Positions 41,144 through 50,863 of a stretch of DNA of 64,000 nt are shown here, one piece after another. A program made the position numbers and the translations under genes. Source of the DNA: CBDDEH01 sp965226865 (GTDB lineage: Bacteria > Chloroflexota > Dehalococcoidia > Lucifugimonadales > JAGWBF01). The stretch spans positions 744,001 to 808,000 of the forward strand of contig CBDDEH010000004.1 in the NCBI GenBank assembly GCA_965226865.1. The letters are read 5' to 3'. Positions within the stretch are counted from its first letter, which is position 1. Every line of letters begins with the position of its first letter. Under the pieces are notes generated by a model that worked only from the letters and a program-made list of their open reading frames with translations, had not been told where the DNA came from and ran no database searches.

Positions 41144-42481
41144 CTACCGGAAATGGGGTAGGAGACCGTCCAGGTAGTTGTAAGCTTCAGAAAGTTGGGA
41201 GTCGATCTGCTGCTGAATATCCTGCACAGTAAGAGCAACCTCAATGTCGGGCTCGACTCCATTTCCCTGGATCAGCTTGCCCCCTGGTGTATACCATAGC
41301 GAGATTGGCAAATATATAGCCGAGCCGTCGCTCAACTCCTTAAAGACGCTCAACGAGCCTTTACCGAGTGTACGTGTGCCGATGATTTCGGCCCGCTCAG
41401 CCTCCTGCAAAGACCCCGCCACAGCTTCTGCCACGTTTCCGGTAAGCGCATCGATCAACACCGCGATCGGAAGGTCGGTTGTCGCTATCCCGTCTGGTTC
41501 GATGGGCCATTCTGTACGTGAGCCATCTTTGTCTACCTCATACATAAATAGGCCGTCAGTAAGAAATTGACTAACGATTTCTTGCGCTGCCTCAATGGAT
41601 TCGCCCTGATTGCCCCTGAGATCGAGGATCAATGCCAGCATTTCTATTTGTTTCAGCTCCTCAAGCCCATCCAAGAACTCATCCGGCGTTTGTTTCTTGA
41701 AATCGGTGATAGTGATATGTCCGATACCCCCGGGAAGGAGCCTTCGGTCTACTGTATCAATCCCGATTTCGTCCCTAAATACAGCTACGTCGAAGGGTTC
41801 GTCGTCCCCTAGGCGTTCTATTGTGAGGGTCACCTTTGAGCCGACTGGCCCCCGAACCAGGTCTACAACTTCCTGGAGGCTCTTCCCTTCAATAGGTTCT
41901 CCTTCCACCCCCAGGATTACGTCCCCCGGCTTCAATTCTGCCTTTTCGGCGGGACTGTCATCCATCGGTGACAACGCGACCCTTCCATCCAGTATCGCGA
42001 CAAAAGCTCCGATGCCCTGATATGTGTCCTCCAGAAGCTCCTTGGCCCGTTGATATTCTTCGGGAGACAGGTAAGCGATTGTATCGTCGCTCAGGCCTTT
42101 CAGCAGTCCCTGAATCGCCGCCTCCGACAGCACATCGGATTCAGCATCAGGCCACTTATCTATGATCAGAGTCCAGGACTTCCAGACATCGGAGATCTCT
42201 TCCGGCACATCTTCGGGCATGCGGCCCCTTGAGGAAGTCAGTTCGGTCAAGAAAGGGTAGGCAGGTTGCTCTACGGTGTCGAGCATTCCCAGAATCATGT
42301 TTCCGGTTGCCTGTGTTGAATCCAGGCTACCACCTTGTACGTAGGAATCTCTGACAATGGCCCACGCTTCCCATACAAGTCCGGCTTCGCTAGGGGTAGT
42401 ATCCTCGGACCGGCATGCTACACCGACAAGGACGGCTGCTGATAGTAGGACAAGTATGGATTTGAATCTCGTTATCTTCAT
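41144..42481 (-). CDS. S41-type (CtpA-like) PDZ protein lacking the catalytic serine
   Basis: A 445-residue lipoprotein (lipobox LVGVAC) with the layout of C-terminal processing peptidases: helical N-domain, PDZ domain (GIGAFVAILDGRVALSPMDDSPAEKAELKPGDVI in two pieces) and the S41 core. The core keeps LILDLRGNQG and the lysine in TRTLGKGS. The usual S-A-S-A-S-E nucleophile motif reads TGNVAE, so the position 25 residues before the lysine, Ser430 in E. coli Tsp, is Asn. It is therefore probably not an active protease and may be a binding or scaffold protein. It ends convergently with the 40885 gene. Confidence 0.85.
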   Translation of the reverse strand: MKITRFKSILVLLSAAVLVGVACRSEDTTPSEAGLVWEAWAIVRDSYVQGGSLDSTQATGNMILGMLDTVEQPAYPFLTELTSSRGRMPEDVPEEISDVWKSWTLIIDKWPDAESDVLSEAAIQGLLKGLSDDTIAYLSPEEYQRAKELLEDTYQGIGAFVAILDGRVALSPMDDSPAEKAELKPGDVILGVEGEPIEGKSLQEVVDLVRGPVGSKVTLTIERLGDDEPFDVAVFRDEIGIDTVDRRLLPGGIGHITITDFKKQTPDEFLDGLEELKQIEMLALILDLRGNQGESIEAAQEIVSQFLTDGLFMYEVDKDGSRTEWPIEPDGIATTDLPIAVLIDALTGNVAEAVAGSLQEAERAEIIGTRTLGKGSLSVFKELSDGSAIYLPISLWYTPGGKLIQGNGVEPDIEVALTVQDIQQQIDSQLSEAYNYLDGLLPHFR

Positions 42482-42516
42482 GTTAACGAATGAGTATCGA
42501 AGCGAACTCAGTTCTG

Positions 42517-42545
42517 TTGAATAACGGGGTTATCGTGTCTACAAT
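42517..42545 (+). promoter_or_regulatory. Promoter of the third ABC system
   Basis: TTGAAT at 42517-42522 and TACAAT at 42540-42545 with a 17-base spacer, 71 bases before the binding-protein start. Confidence 0.55.
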
Positions 42546-42615
42546 ACACCTACGAGTATCGTTTGCATATGGTTTTGAAGAGTCCTCAAATGGTAGGGAG
42601 GCAATTTAAACAGCT

Positions 42616-44304
42616 ATGAAGTGGAACCTATTAATTGCAACGATAGCGCTCTTGACCATCGCGGCTGCTTGCGGTGGGGGTTCAGATAATGGTGAGGAGC
42701 AAACTACCCAAGCTTCCCCAACGGACACAGTAGCGCCTACCACCGAACCTACACCCACCCCGACTCCGACGGTACGGTCCTCTGAGCCGGGTCAGGCCAT
42801 AGAAGGCGGCACTCTTGTACGGGGGTGGCGTGACCCTCCCACCCTTGACCCACATCTGGCAACCGACGCTACCTCTGCCACGATTATCGTCGAGGTCTTT
42901 GGCGGTCTAGTTACCATAGACCTCGACCTGAAGATCGTTCCCGACTTGGCCGAAGGCTGGTCTGTTAGCGCGGATGGCAGGACATATATGTTCAATCTCC
43001 GGGAGAATGCGAAATTCCATAGCGGAAAGCCAGTGACTGCCCAAGACGTTAAATGGTCCATCGAGCGGGCAGTGAACCCGTTAACGGCAGCCCCAGTTGT
43101 AGACCAGTACTTGGGCGATATCGTTGGAGTGGATGAAAGGTTGAATGGCGATGCTGATGAGGTTACGGGTATCAGGGTAATCGACCAACGCACGGTGGAA
43201 ATCGCCACCGACGCCAGCAAGTCCTACTTCCTTGCTAAGCTCACCTACCCCACGGCCTTTGTTCTCGACCAGGAGAATGTGGAAACCGGCCGTCGATGGT
43301 TTAGGGAACCCAATGGAACGGGCCCATTCAAATTGGACGAATATGTGCCGGGCGAAAGACTGGTGCTTGCAAGAAACGAGAACTTTCATCTTGCCCCTCC
43401 CAAGCTAGACAAGGTCAGATTCATCCTCAGCGGTGGCACCACCATGCTGATGTACGAGAACGACGAGATACATCTTGCGGGAGTTGGCGTTGCCGATCTG
43501 GACCGAGTCTTGGATCCCAACAACTCCCTCAACGCCGAACTCCAGAGAGCGCCACCGACTTTCAGCGTCGACTATATAGGAATGAACGTTAACGCGCCCC
43601 CATTTGAGGACCAGAAGATCCGTCAGGCGATGAACTATGCCATCGACAAATCCGTAATCGCGAGGGATGTTCTTGCCAACCTGGTAGTTCCAGCGGCGGG
43701 AATACTTCCTCCGGGATTCCCTGCTTACAATGAGGATCTCTCAGGATACGCATACGACCCGGACAAAGCCCAGCAACTACTGCGCGAGTCCACGTATGGA
43801 TCAGCGGAAAACCTCCCGCGCATCATCTTGACCACGGCCGGAAGCTTCGGCTCCGGTGTATCGCTGGACTTGGAGGTCGTTCTGGAGATGTGGCGCCAGA
43901 ACCTGGGAATCCAAGTAGAGATTCAACAGACCGAGTTCGCTACCTACCTTCAGGACCTGAACAAGCGCAGATTCCAGATGTTCCAGATAGGCTGGATCGC
44001 CGACTACCCGGACCCCGAGAACTTCCTGGATATACTCTTCCACGGCGGTAGTTCTAACAATCACACCGGAATTGACAATCTGGCGTTGAACAGTATTCTT
44101 GAACAGGCCAGGACCGAAAGGGACGAGACCAGGAGGTTCGACCTGTATCATCAGGCTGAGGAGCTTGTCGTGGACCAGGCTCCTTGGGTGCCGTTGTGGT
44201 ACAGCGGCGAACAGTATCTGCTGGTCAAGCCCAACGTGAAGGACTATTTCTTGACGCCTCTTGTGATACCCAAGCTGAGGCACGTATATTTCACTGAGGA
44301 GTAG
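42616..44304 (+). CDS. ABC substrate-binding lipoprotein (SBP family 5)
   Basis: A 562-residue lipoprotein. The signal peptide ends at LTIAAAC, then a Thr/Pro-rich linker (TEPTPTPTPTV), then the family 5 domain (GTLVRGWRDPPTLDPHL, LAEGWSVSADGRTYMFNLRENAKFHSGKP, FQIGWIADYPDPENFLDILF). The last motif is typical of peptide-binding DppA/OppA-like members. It is followed by its own DppB and DppC permeases on the same strand; no ATPase genes follow. Confidence 0.93.
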   Translation: MKWNLLIATIALLTIAAACGGGSDNGEEQTTQASPTDTVAPTTEPTPTPTPTVRSSEPGQAIEGGTLVRGWRDPPTLDPHLATDATSATIIVEVFGGLVTIDLDLKIVPDLAEGWSVSADGRTYMFNLRENAKFHSGKPVTAQDVKWSIERAVNPLTAAPVVDQYLGDIVGVDERLNGDADEVTGIRVIDQRTVEIATDASKSYFLAKLTYPTAFVLDQENVETGRRWFREPNGTGPFKLDEYVPGERLVLARNENFHLAPPKLDKVRFILSGGTTMLMYENDEIHLAGVGVADLDRVLDPNNSLNAELQRAPPTFSVDYIGMNVNAPPFEDQKIRQAMNYAIDKSVIARDVLANLVVPAAGILPPGFPAYNEDLSGYAYDPDKAQQLLRESTYGSAENLPRIILTTAGSFGSGVSLDLEVVLEMWRQNLGIQVEIQQTEFATYLQDLNKRRFQMFQIGWIADYPDPENFLDILFHGGSSNNHTGIDNLALNSILEQARTERDETRRFDLYHQAEELVVDQAPWVPLWYSGEQYLLVKPNVKDYFLTPLVIPKLRHVYFTEE

Positions 44305-44380
44305 CGAGTTTAGCTCGACTCTGATGGCTGGGATGCATGGTTCTTGCCGGCCTGCCGTAGTCGATTAGAATGGGACTGGT

Positions 44381-45307
44381 ATGTGGGTCTATATAGCTCG
44401 GAGACTCATGTGGACCCCTTTTCTCTTACTGGTGGTCTCATTCATTACATTTACTCTTGGGCGTTTTGGTCCCGGCGATCCTGTTCAAATACTCATGGGT
44501 CAGTACAACAACCCTGAGGCTGTAGAGCGAATCAGGCACCAGCAAGGCCTCGACAAGCCCTTATTAGTCCAATATGGCACCTACGTCAAGAACGCTTTTC
44601 AGGGCGATCTTGGTGAAAGCTACAAATACCGTGGTAGGGACGTAAGCGAGCTCATACCTAAGCGTTTGTGGGTGTCTGCTCAGTTGGGTTTCGCAGCCAT
44701 GATCATTTCCATTGGACTGGGCATCCCGCTGGGATTTTTCGCTGCCATCAAGCAGGGTACGTGGATAGATACTTTAACTGTAAGTGTTGCTTTGCTTTTT
44801 ATGTCGGTTCCCGTGTTCTTGACCGCACCGGGTCTTCTGATCGTCTTCGCCCTGTGGCTTGATTGGCTTCCCACCCACGGGTGGGGAGGATTCTTCGATA
44901 CTCAGATCATTTTGCCCGCTCTTGTGCTGGGAATCCCAGGCGTGGCAGGAATAACCAGGCTGACCCGCGCAAGCACTTTAGAGGTACTTACCCAAGAATT
45001 TGTTCGTACTGCAAGGGCCAAGGGGTTGAGGGAGTTTGTCGTGCGCTACAGACATATTCTCAGAAACGCCTTGATACCATTGTTCACCGTGATTGGCCTC
45101 TCGCTGGCCACCCTCCTCGAAGGGGCTTTCATCACCGAGCTTATTTTTGGCATACCGGGGATCGGGCAGCTAGGAATAGAATCCGTCTTCGCCCGGGACT
45201 ATCCCATAATCATGGCGCTGACACTGGTAATCGCTGTCTCCTTCGTCATAGCCAACCTTTTGGTGGACGTAGGCTACAGATTCATCGATCCACGTATACG
45301 CTACTAA
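44381..45307 (+). CDS. ABC peptide-type permease, DppB family
   Basis: A 308-residue six-helix permease: N-terminal MWVYIARRLMWTPFLLLVVS, GDLGESYKYRGRDVSELI, and the coupling helix EFVRTARAKGLREFVVRYRHILRNALIPL. A possible extra promoter (TTGCCG-16-TAGAAT) lies in the 76-base gap before it. Confidence 0.93.
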   Translation: MWVYIARRLMWTPFLLLVVSFITFTLGRFGPGDPVQILMGQYNNPEAVERIRHQQGLDKPLLVQYGTYVKNAFQGDLGESYKYRGRDVSELIPKRLWVSAQLGFAAMIISIGLGIPLGFFAAIKQGTWIDTLTVSVALLFMSVPVFLTAPGLLIVFALWLDWLPTHGWGGFFDTQIILPALVLGIPGVAGITRLTRASTLEVLTQEFVRTARAKGLREFVVRYRHILRNALIPLFTVIGLSLATLLEGAFITELIFGIPGIGQLGIESVFARDYPIIMALTLVIAVSFVIANLLVDVGYRFIDPRIRY

Positions 45308-45328
45308 ATTCGTCTTCGTTGGAACGTA

Positions 45329-46300
45329 ATGGCAACAGATGCGGTAGAGGAAAAGAGAATATTCGACCCGGAGGCCGGTGGGAAGAGCCTGTGGTCAGAG
45401 TCTATTCGCAGGCTGTTGCGGAAGAAGGTGGGCGTCGCGTGCCTCACCGTAATCGTTCTCTTCTATGGCGCCGGTATTCTGTCTTCCTGGGTTACTCCCT
45501 ACGGTTACAATGACCAAGACCTCTCTAACACCAAACTAGGACCGTCATTGAGCCATCCTTTGGGCACGGACAGGCTTGGAAGGGACTTACTCACTCGGGT
45601 TATCTTCGGACTTCGCACTACCGTAATCATCACGCTGGCTTCGTTGGTCACCGGTGGATTGTTCTTGGGTATTGGCCTGGGCTTGATATCGGGCTACTTC
45701 GGGAAGCTGGCAGACTCTGTCATCATGAGAGTTGGAGAGGTGTTCTTAGCCTTTCCAGGTATTTTCCTGGTGATTCTCATAGCGGCGACCCTTAGGCCAA
45801 GAGTGATCGAATGGGTCAGGTCCATCGAGAACACCACTGGCATAGATGGTATCGTGAGACTTGGAATCGCCGACTACATCGTCGTCTTTGGTGCGCTCGC
45901 GGCTTTTTCATGGGTGGGAATGGCCCGGTTGGTGAGGGGGCAGGTGCTTTATGTTAAGCAGAATCAATACGTCGAGGCTGCCCAAGCGATAGGTGCGTCC
46001 ACGCGGAGGATCCTATTTTTCCACGTGTTCCCCAACATACTGCCGCCTGTGATCGTCGTCGTTTCGATGGGTATGGCAGCCGCCGTGGGAGCCGAGATAG
46101 TGTTGAGCTGGCTCGGCATCGGGATTCAGCCGCCGACACCCAGCCTGGGGGTCATGATTTTCGAGAACGGCAACATATCGGTATTGCGGACAAATCCTCA
46201 CCTGCTGTTGGCGCCGGTCATAACCGTTACGATTCTGGTATTCGCTTTCAATTTGCTGGGCGATGCCCTGAACGACGCATTTAATCCCAGGGCAAAATAA
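45329..46300 (+). CDS. ABC peptide-type permease, DppC family
   Basis: A 323-residue permease with HPLGTDRLGRDLLTRVIFGLRTT, six helices and the coupling motif YVEAAQAIGASTRRILFFHVFPNILPPVIVV. Twenty-one bases after dppB. The stretch RVIEWVRSIENTTGIDGIVRLGIADYI is a longer than usual loop between helices. Confidence 0.93.
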   Translation: MATDAVEEKRIFDPEAGGKSLWSESIRRLLRKKVGVACLTVIVLFYGAGILSSWVTPYGYNDQDLSNTKLGPSLSHPLGTDRLGRDLLTRVIFGLRTTVIITLASLVTGGLFLGIGLGLISGYFGKLADSVIMRVGEVFLAFPGIFLVILIAATLRPRVIEWVRSIENTTGIDGIVRLGIADYIVVFGALAAFSWVGMARLVRGQVLYVKQNQYVEAAQAIGASTRRILFFHVFPNILPPVIVVVSMGMAAAVGAEIVLSWLGIGIQPPTPSLGVMIFENGNISVLRTNPHLLLAPVITVTILVFAFNLLGDALNDAFNPRAK

Positions 46301-46323
46301 GATCTGTTTGACCGCTGGCAATC

Positions 46324-47802
46324 CTAGGACTTTTTGCGGCGCACAACTTGACGAAGGCTCCACTTGAAGGGGAAGAACAGGAAGGGGCTCCCTAAAAGGG
46401 CCAGCATGCCAAATTGTATCGGTACACTGCCTGCTCCTCCTCCTGGAGCCGAGCAGCTTCCAGACGACCTCTCCGTTTCTTCGCTGCCTTCGTCGGCAGT
46501 CGCAGGAAGAGCCTCAGTGGCCGGGACCTCCTGAGTAGCCTCTGACAGCGGAGTGGGCTGTTCCTCTTGGTCAGAGCTAGATATGTCGTCCGTTTCTGTT
46601 TGGTCTTCTACGGGCTCAGGATCTTGGCCCGTCCTCGAGGCTTGGTCGCGTTCTAACTGATCGGGAGGAGGAAACGGAGGCAGACGCAGTGAAAGCCGCC
46701 ACTCGGAGTCCAGGCCGTACTGGTCGAACCCATATACTTGCTCTAGCGCTGGATCGACGGCCAAGCCGTTTCGAAGGGCGCCCATAAATTGAGCCATCTT
46801 CTCTGGGCCGTATCTGGCGATCACGTAACGGACAACTGACCTGCTTTGACCGTATGCTATGGTTATGTCATCAGGTCCTCCCCCGAACGCGGTTAAGTAC
46901 CATAGAGGCTTGAGGCGCCGGGTAAAGATACCGTATGCGAGGGCCCGGTCGTAGCTCTCGGTCTGGTCTTGATTCCCGAATTCGGCTAGGCCTTCATTGA
47001 GCCATGCGGGGACACTCAAATAGCCCGATTTGGTCGCATCCGCGACGAGGATGTGGGTTAGCTCATGGGAAGCGACCCCGATGAAATCCGGGTCCGAACT
47101 TAGGACCAGCACTACCCTCTCAATCGGCCAGGCCTGCCCTTCGGTTATCAGGCCTTCACGTACCGATTGAGACCGGAAAGGCAATGCCCGGGCCATATCC
47201 CTATAGTTGCTATAAGAAACTACCCGTATGGGTTTATCAGGAGTGGCGCCCAGCACAGGACCCATTTCGTCTATGGTGCGCTGAGCCGCAGCCAAGACAT
47301 TCCGGGCCCGGTTCTCTACAAACTCCCCGTAGTAGTAGACCGTCAAAAGGCCCTCGGTGATTTCCTGCCACTTCAATGAGCCGTCCAGGTAGAGAAACTC
47401 ACGGTCATCGGTACGCAGCACCTGACCTTCCGCGTCACTAATTTCGAAAGAATAGCGAATGACCGTACCGGGAGGCAGATGGTTAGTGCCTTGCCCGGTG
47501 ACCATCTCGTATTCGCCTTTGACCTCGGTGCCTGGCACGATGTCCAAATACCCATAGGTGCTTCGTTCACTACCCACTGGTTTCAAGAACACCCGGACCT
47601 CTTCTATCGGACTTGGAGACGTGGCCTCTAACTGGAAACTAACGCCCTCTGGGAAAATGCTTTCTACCTTTTCCGAGACGATCCGTATGGCTTCTCCATC
47701 GGCGGAGACAATAGTCGGGTACATCGCGCTGGCAATCAATGCTACCAGTACGATCAACATCGTGGTGGGTATCAACGACCTGTTAAGCATCGTCACAATC
47801 AT
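46324..47802 (-). CDS. Secreted, membrane-anchored zinc metalloprotease (HExxH)
   Basis: A 492-residue protein with a signal peptide (about residues 1-35), an Ig-like N-domain, and a peptidase domain with HELTHILVAD and the third ligand region PAWLNEGLAEF, as in peptidase MA-type gluzincins. An acidic Ser/Pro/Glu linker follows, then SGSCSAPGGGAGSVP, a hydrophobic helix and a basic end (RQVVRRKKS), which anchors the protein with the protease outside. It is convergent with the permease gene. Start fixed by AGAGGCC. Confidence 0.82.
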   Translation of the reverse strand: MIVTMLNRSLIPTTMLIVLVALIASAMYPTIVSADGEAIRIVSEKVESIFPEGVSFQLEATSPSPIEEVRVFLKPVGSERSTYGYLDIVPGTEVKGEYEMVTGQGTNHLPPGTVIRYSFEISDAEGQVLRTDDREFLYLDGSLKWQEITEGLLTVYYYGEFVENRARNVLAAAQRTIDEMGPVLGATPDKPIRVVSYSNYRDMARALPFRSQSVREGLITEGQAWPIERVVLVLSSDPDFIGVASHELTHILVADATKSGYLSVPAWLNEGLAEFGNQDQTESYDRALAYGIFTRRLKPLWYLTAFGGGPDDITIAYGQSRSVVRYVIARYGPEKMAQFMGALRNGLAVDPALEQVYGFDQYGLDSEWRLSLRLPPFPPPDQLERDQASRTGQDPEPVEDQTETDDISSSDQEEQPTPLSEATQEVPATEALPATADEGSEETERSSGSCSAPGGGAGSVPIQFGMLALLGSPFLFFPFKWSLRQVVRRKKS

Positions 47803-47904
47803 TGGCCTCTATGTATTTTATCCGAGACCATCCTCGTTGTCTAAAACCTGAATGACAGTTATACGAAATGCGACTGAATACGGTTTGGTTAGGTTGACAT
47901 TGGC

Positions 47905-47934
47905 TTGACTTATTCAAAAAGCTGACAATATACT
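47905..47934 (+). promoter_or_regulatory. Promoter of yvcK-glmS
   Basis: TTGACT at 47905-47910 and TATACT at 47929-47934 with an 18-base spacer; another TTGACA lies at 47894-47899. Confidence 0.6.
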
Positions 47935-48001
47935 AGCCTAGGGCTTGAACCAGTAGGGGAAGCCCACTTTTTAACTGCTTGAAGACTCGGAGATTCGCCG
48001 G

Positions 48002-49003
48002 ATGGGCAAGAAGAATATCGTGGTGGTGGGTGGAGGGACTGGGAATCATACTACCCTCAGCGGTCTAAAAAACGAAGATTGCGACCTTACGGCTGTAGTC
48101 GCGATGACAGACAGCGGAGGAAGTTCTGGGCGCCTGAGAGAAGAGCTCGGACATCTACCCCTCGGTGACATCAGGCAGTGTCTTATCGCCCTCGCCCCGG
48201 ATGACCGATCTACCGCGTTGATGGCTCGGCTCTTGGATTACCGTTTTAACGCCGGAAATGGACTCCACGGCCATAACTTCGGCAACCTGTTCTTGACGGC
48301 CCTGGCCGAAGTTACCGGCAACACGGCGACGGCAATCGCCGAAGCCTCCCGTATGTTGGACATCAGAGGCACCGTTCTCCCTGTAACCCTGACCAGTTCT
48401 ACCTTGGTGGCTCGGCTAACTGACGGGTCCGAGATCGTGGGAGAGGCCAATATAGACCAACGAAAAGAGTACCTAGAGGTCAAAATAGATTATGTCCATC
48501 TCACTCCAAAGGCATACGCCTACCCACCCGTTATCGAGGCCATCGAAGAGGCTGATGCCATAGTCATGGGGCCGGGAGACATCTACACAAGCATAGTCCC
48601 GAATCTTCTAGTCGAGGATGTCGCGCAGGCAATTAGGAATTCTAAAGCGGCGAAAATATGCGTTTGCAACCTGATGACGAAACCAGGAGAATCGGACGGC
48701 TTCAAGGCGTCCGACTTCGTAAAAACCGTCCGCGAGTATCTGGGAACGTCCAATGGTCTTGATTATCTTGTAGTAAATAATGCCCCCTTCCCCGATAAGC
48801 TAGTACAAAGGTACAGCTCTTTCGGTCACGCCCCTGTAGAGGTCGACCTGGGTGAATGCAAAAAGCTGGTCTCGGACGTTGGACAAGTCCCATTGTTGTC
48901 GGCGGGCACCTATATTCGCCACGATCCCCAAGCGTTAGCTAAATCCATCCTGGGATTTCTCGAACGATGGGCCCCTAAAGTCAGCTCGTCCATGCGTAAT
49001 TAG
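48002..49003 (+). CDS. yvcK: YvcK/CofD-like nucleotide-sugar-binding protein
   Basis: A 333-residue protein of the CofD/YvcK fold: GGGTGNHTTLSGLK, MTDSGGSSGRLREELGHLPLGDIRQCLIAL, and MGPGDIYTSIVPNLLV. YvcK homologues bind UDP-N-acetylglucosamine and control the flux into cell-wall precursors. Its position ten bases before glmS, which makes glucosamine-6-phosphate, fits that role. Confidence 0.92.
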   Translation: MGKKNIVVVGGGTGNHTTLSGLKNEDCDLTAVVAMTDSGGSSGRLREELGHLPLGDIRQCLIALAPDDRSTALMARLLDYRFNAGNGLHGHNFGNLFLTALAEVTGNTATAIAEASRMLDIRGTVLPVTLTSSTLVARLTDGSEIVGEANIDQRKEYLEVKIDYVHLTPKAYAYPPVIEAIEEADAIVMGPGDIYTSIVPNLLVEDVAQAIRNSKAAKICVCNLMTKPGESDGFKASDFVKTVREYLGTSNGLDYLVVNNAPFPDKLVQRYSSFGHAPVEVDLGECKKLVSDVGQVPLLSAGTYIRHDPQALAKSILGFLERWAPKVSSSMRN

Positions 49004-49013
49004 GCTCCCAAAA

Positions 49014-50858
49014 GTGTGTGGTATCGTAGGCTATGCAGGCCACAGACAGGCCTGGCCTATCATTCTAGAGGGGCTTCAGCATCTCGAGTATCGGGGATAT
49101 GATAGCGCCGGTATAGCGATCCTCAGTCCATCAGGCCAGCTAGAAGTTCGCAAGTCTGTCGGCAAGGTTCGTGACCTCTCCTCGGCTCAGTCCAATGGCG
49201 TGCCCCAAGGCCAAATAGGGTTGGGTCACACGAGGTGGGCTACCCATGGGAAACCCACCGTAGAGAACGCTCATCCCCACACCGATTGCAAGAACCAAGT
49301 AGCTGTCGTCCACAATGGCATTGTAGAGAACTACCTGCAGCTCAAGAATGAGCTCACCTCGAAGGGACACGTTTTCTCTTCCGAGACCGACAGCGAAGTT
49401 ATAGCCCACCTTATCGAAGATGGCCTCAAAACGGGCTTGGAGTTTGAAGCGGCCTTCACGAACCTCAGGACCCAGTTAGAGGGGTCGCAAGCGATAGTCG
49501 CCACTCGGATAGGGGGACCAAATGTCCTTCTCGCGTTGCGCCTGGGCAACGCCGGAGGAATCGTGGTGGCCCACATGGGTGGTGAGGTCATGATCAGCAG
49601 CGATCTCCCTGCGCTGGTACCCTTCGCCGACCAGGTGAGTTTTCTCGACAACGGCGAAGTCGCGGTCGTCACAGGAGACGGAGTCACCTTCATCGGCCTC
49701 GAGGGCAAAGCCATCAGCAAGAGGTCACAACCCGTATCTCAGAGCGCTGCCTGGGTGGCAAAAGAGGGCTACAAGCACTTCATGCTCAAGGAAATAATGG
49801 AACAGCCCAGAGTGGTATCAAACGCCCTCAGCGGCCGTGTGAATTTCGACAAGGGCGAGATTGCCCTTGAAGACTTCCCCCTTTCCGAGGCAGAAGTGAA
49901 GGAACTTCGGCGGATAGTCCTCATAGGCTGCGGGACCAGCCTTCATGCGGCGATGGTTGGGCGGCACTTCATGGAGGGTATCGCCGGCTTGGCCGCGGAC
50001 GTAGACAGCGCCTCGGAGTTCCGATACCGGGACTTTCACATAGACGAACACACTTTGGTGGTCTCCGTTGGTCAGTCGGGGGAGACCGCCGATACCTTAG
50101 CGGCCATGGCGGCGGTTCGCGAAAAGGGTGGCAGACTCGTCACTATATGCAATGTTGAAGGCAGCCAGGCAACCCGGCTGGCGGAAGGCATGTTGCATAT
50201 GAGGTCTGGCATGGAGATCGGGGTTGCCAGCACCAAAACCTACATCGCTTCCATTGCAGTTATGTACATTCTGTCTGCCTACCTTGGGCAGATCAGGGAG
50301 ACTGTCAACCGTGATAAGTCGAAAAATCTGATTGGTGAGTTCGCACGCCTCCCCAATCTGCTGGGAAAGCTACTTTCCGACCATGCGCCCTATGAGACAT
50401 TGGCCAAGAAGTATCACAAATACGAAGATTTTCTCTACCTGGGAAGAGGCCTTAATTACCCGACGGCGATCGAAGGTGCCCTGAAACTCAAGGAGATAAG
50501 CTATATCCACGCGGAAGGGTATCCTGCCGGTGAGATGAAACACGGGCCGATAGCCTTGATCGATTCCAATATGCCTGTGGTGGCGATAGCCCCCCGTTCT
50601 TCCCTTTACACCAAAATGGTCAATAACGTGAAAGAAGCCAAGGCGAGAGATGGATTGGTTATCGCTCTAGCATCAGAGGGGGATGAGGAACTTCCTCCCC
50701 AAGTGGACGACGTCCTTTATATCCCTGAGTGCGGCGAACTGTTGAGTCCTTTTTTGGCGGTTGTCCCGCTCCAGTTGCTGGCCTACTACATAGCCGTCCG
50801 TAGAGGGTGTGATGTAGACCAGCCTCGCAACCTGGCCAAATCGGTGACCGTCGAGTAG
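49014..50858 (+). CDS. glmS: Glutamine-fructose-6-phosphate aminotransferase GlmS
   Basis: A 614-residue enzyme making glucosamine-6-phosphate. It starts at GTG so that Cys2 (MCGIVGYAG) is the glutaminase nucleophile; HTRWATHG and the two SIS domains (GQSGETADTLAAM, GRGLNYPTAIEGALKLKEISYIHAEGYPAGEMKHGPIAL in pieces) follow, ending RNLAKSVTVE. No glmS ribozyme is seen in the short gap upstream. Confidence 0.96.
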   Translation: MCGIVGYAGHRQAWPIILEGLQHLEYRGYDSAGIAILSPSGQLEVRKSVGKVRDLSSAQSNGVPQGQIGLGHTRWATHGKPTVENAHPHTDCKNQVAVVHNGIVENYLQLKNELTSKGHVFSSETDSEVIAHLIEDGLKTGLEFEAAFTNLRTQLEGSQAIVATRIGGPNVLLALRLGNAGGIVVAHMGGEVMISSDLPALVPFADQVSFLDNGEVAVVTGDGVTFIGLEGKAISKRSQPVSQSAAWVAKEGYKHFMLKEIMEQPRVVSNALSGRVNFDKGEIALEDFPLSEAEVKELRRIVLIGCGTSLHAAMVGRHFMEGIAGLAADVDSASEFRYRDFHIDEHTLVVSVGQSGETADTLAAMAAVREKGGRLVTICNVEGSQATRLAEGMLHMRSGMEIGVASTKTYIASIAVMYILSAYLGQIRETVNRDKSKNLIGEFARLPNLLGKLLSDHAPYETLAKKYHKYEDFLYLGRGLNYPTAIEGALKLKEISYIHAEGYPAGEMKHGPIALIDSNMPVVAIAPRSSLYTKMVNNVKEAKARDGLVIALASEGDEELPPQVDDVLYIPECGELLSPFLAVVPLQLLAYYIAVRRGCDVDQPRNLAKSVTVE

Positions 50859-50863
50859 CCGAC

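Noticed and set aside
48980..49013. A glmS ribozyme upstream of glmS
   Set aside because: Only about ten bases separate yvcK and glmS; there is no room for the ribozyme.
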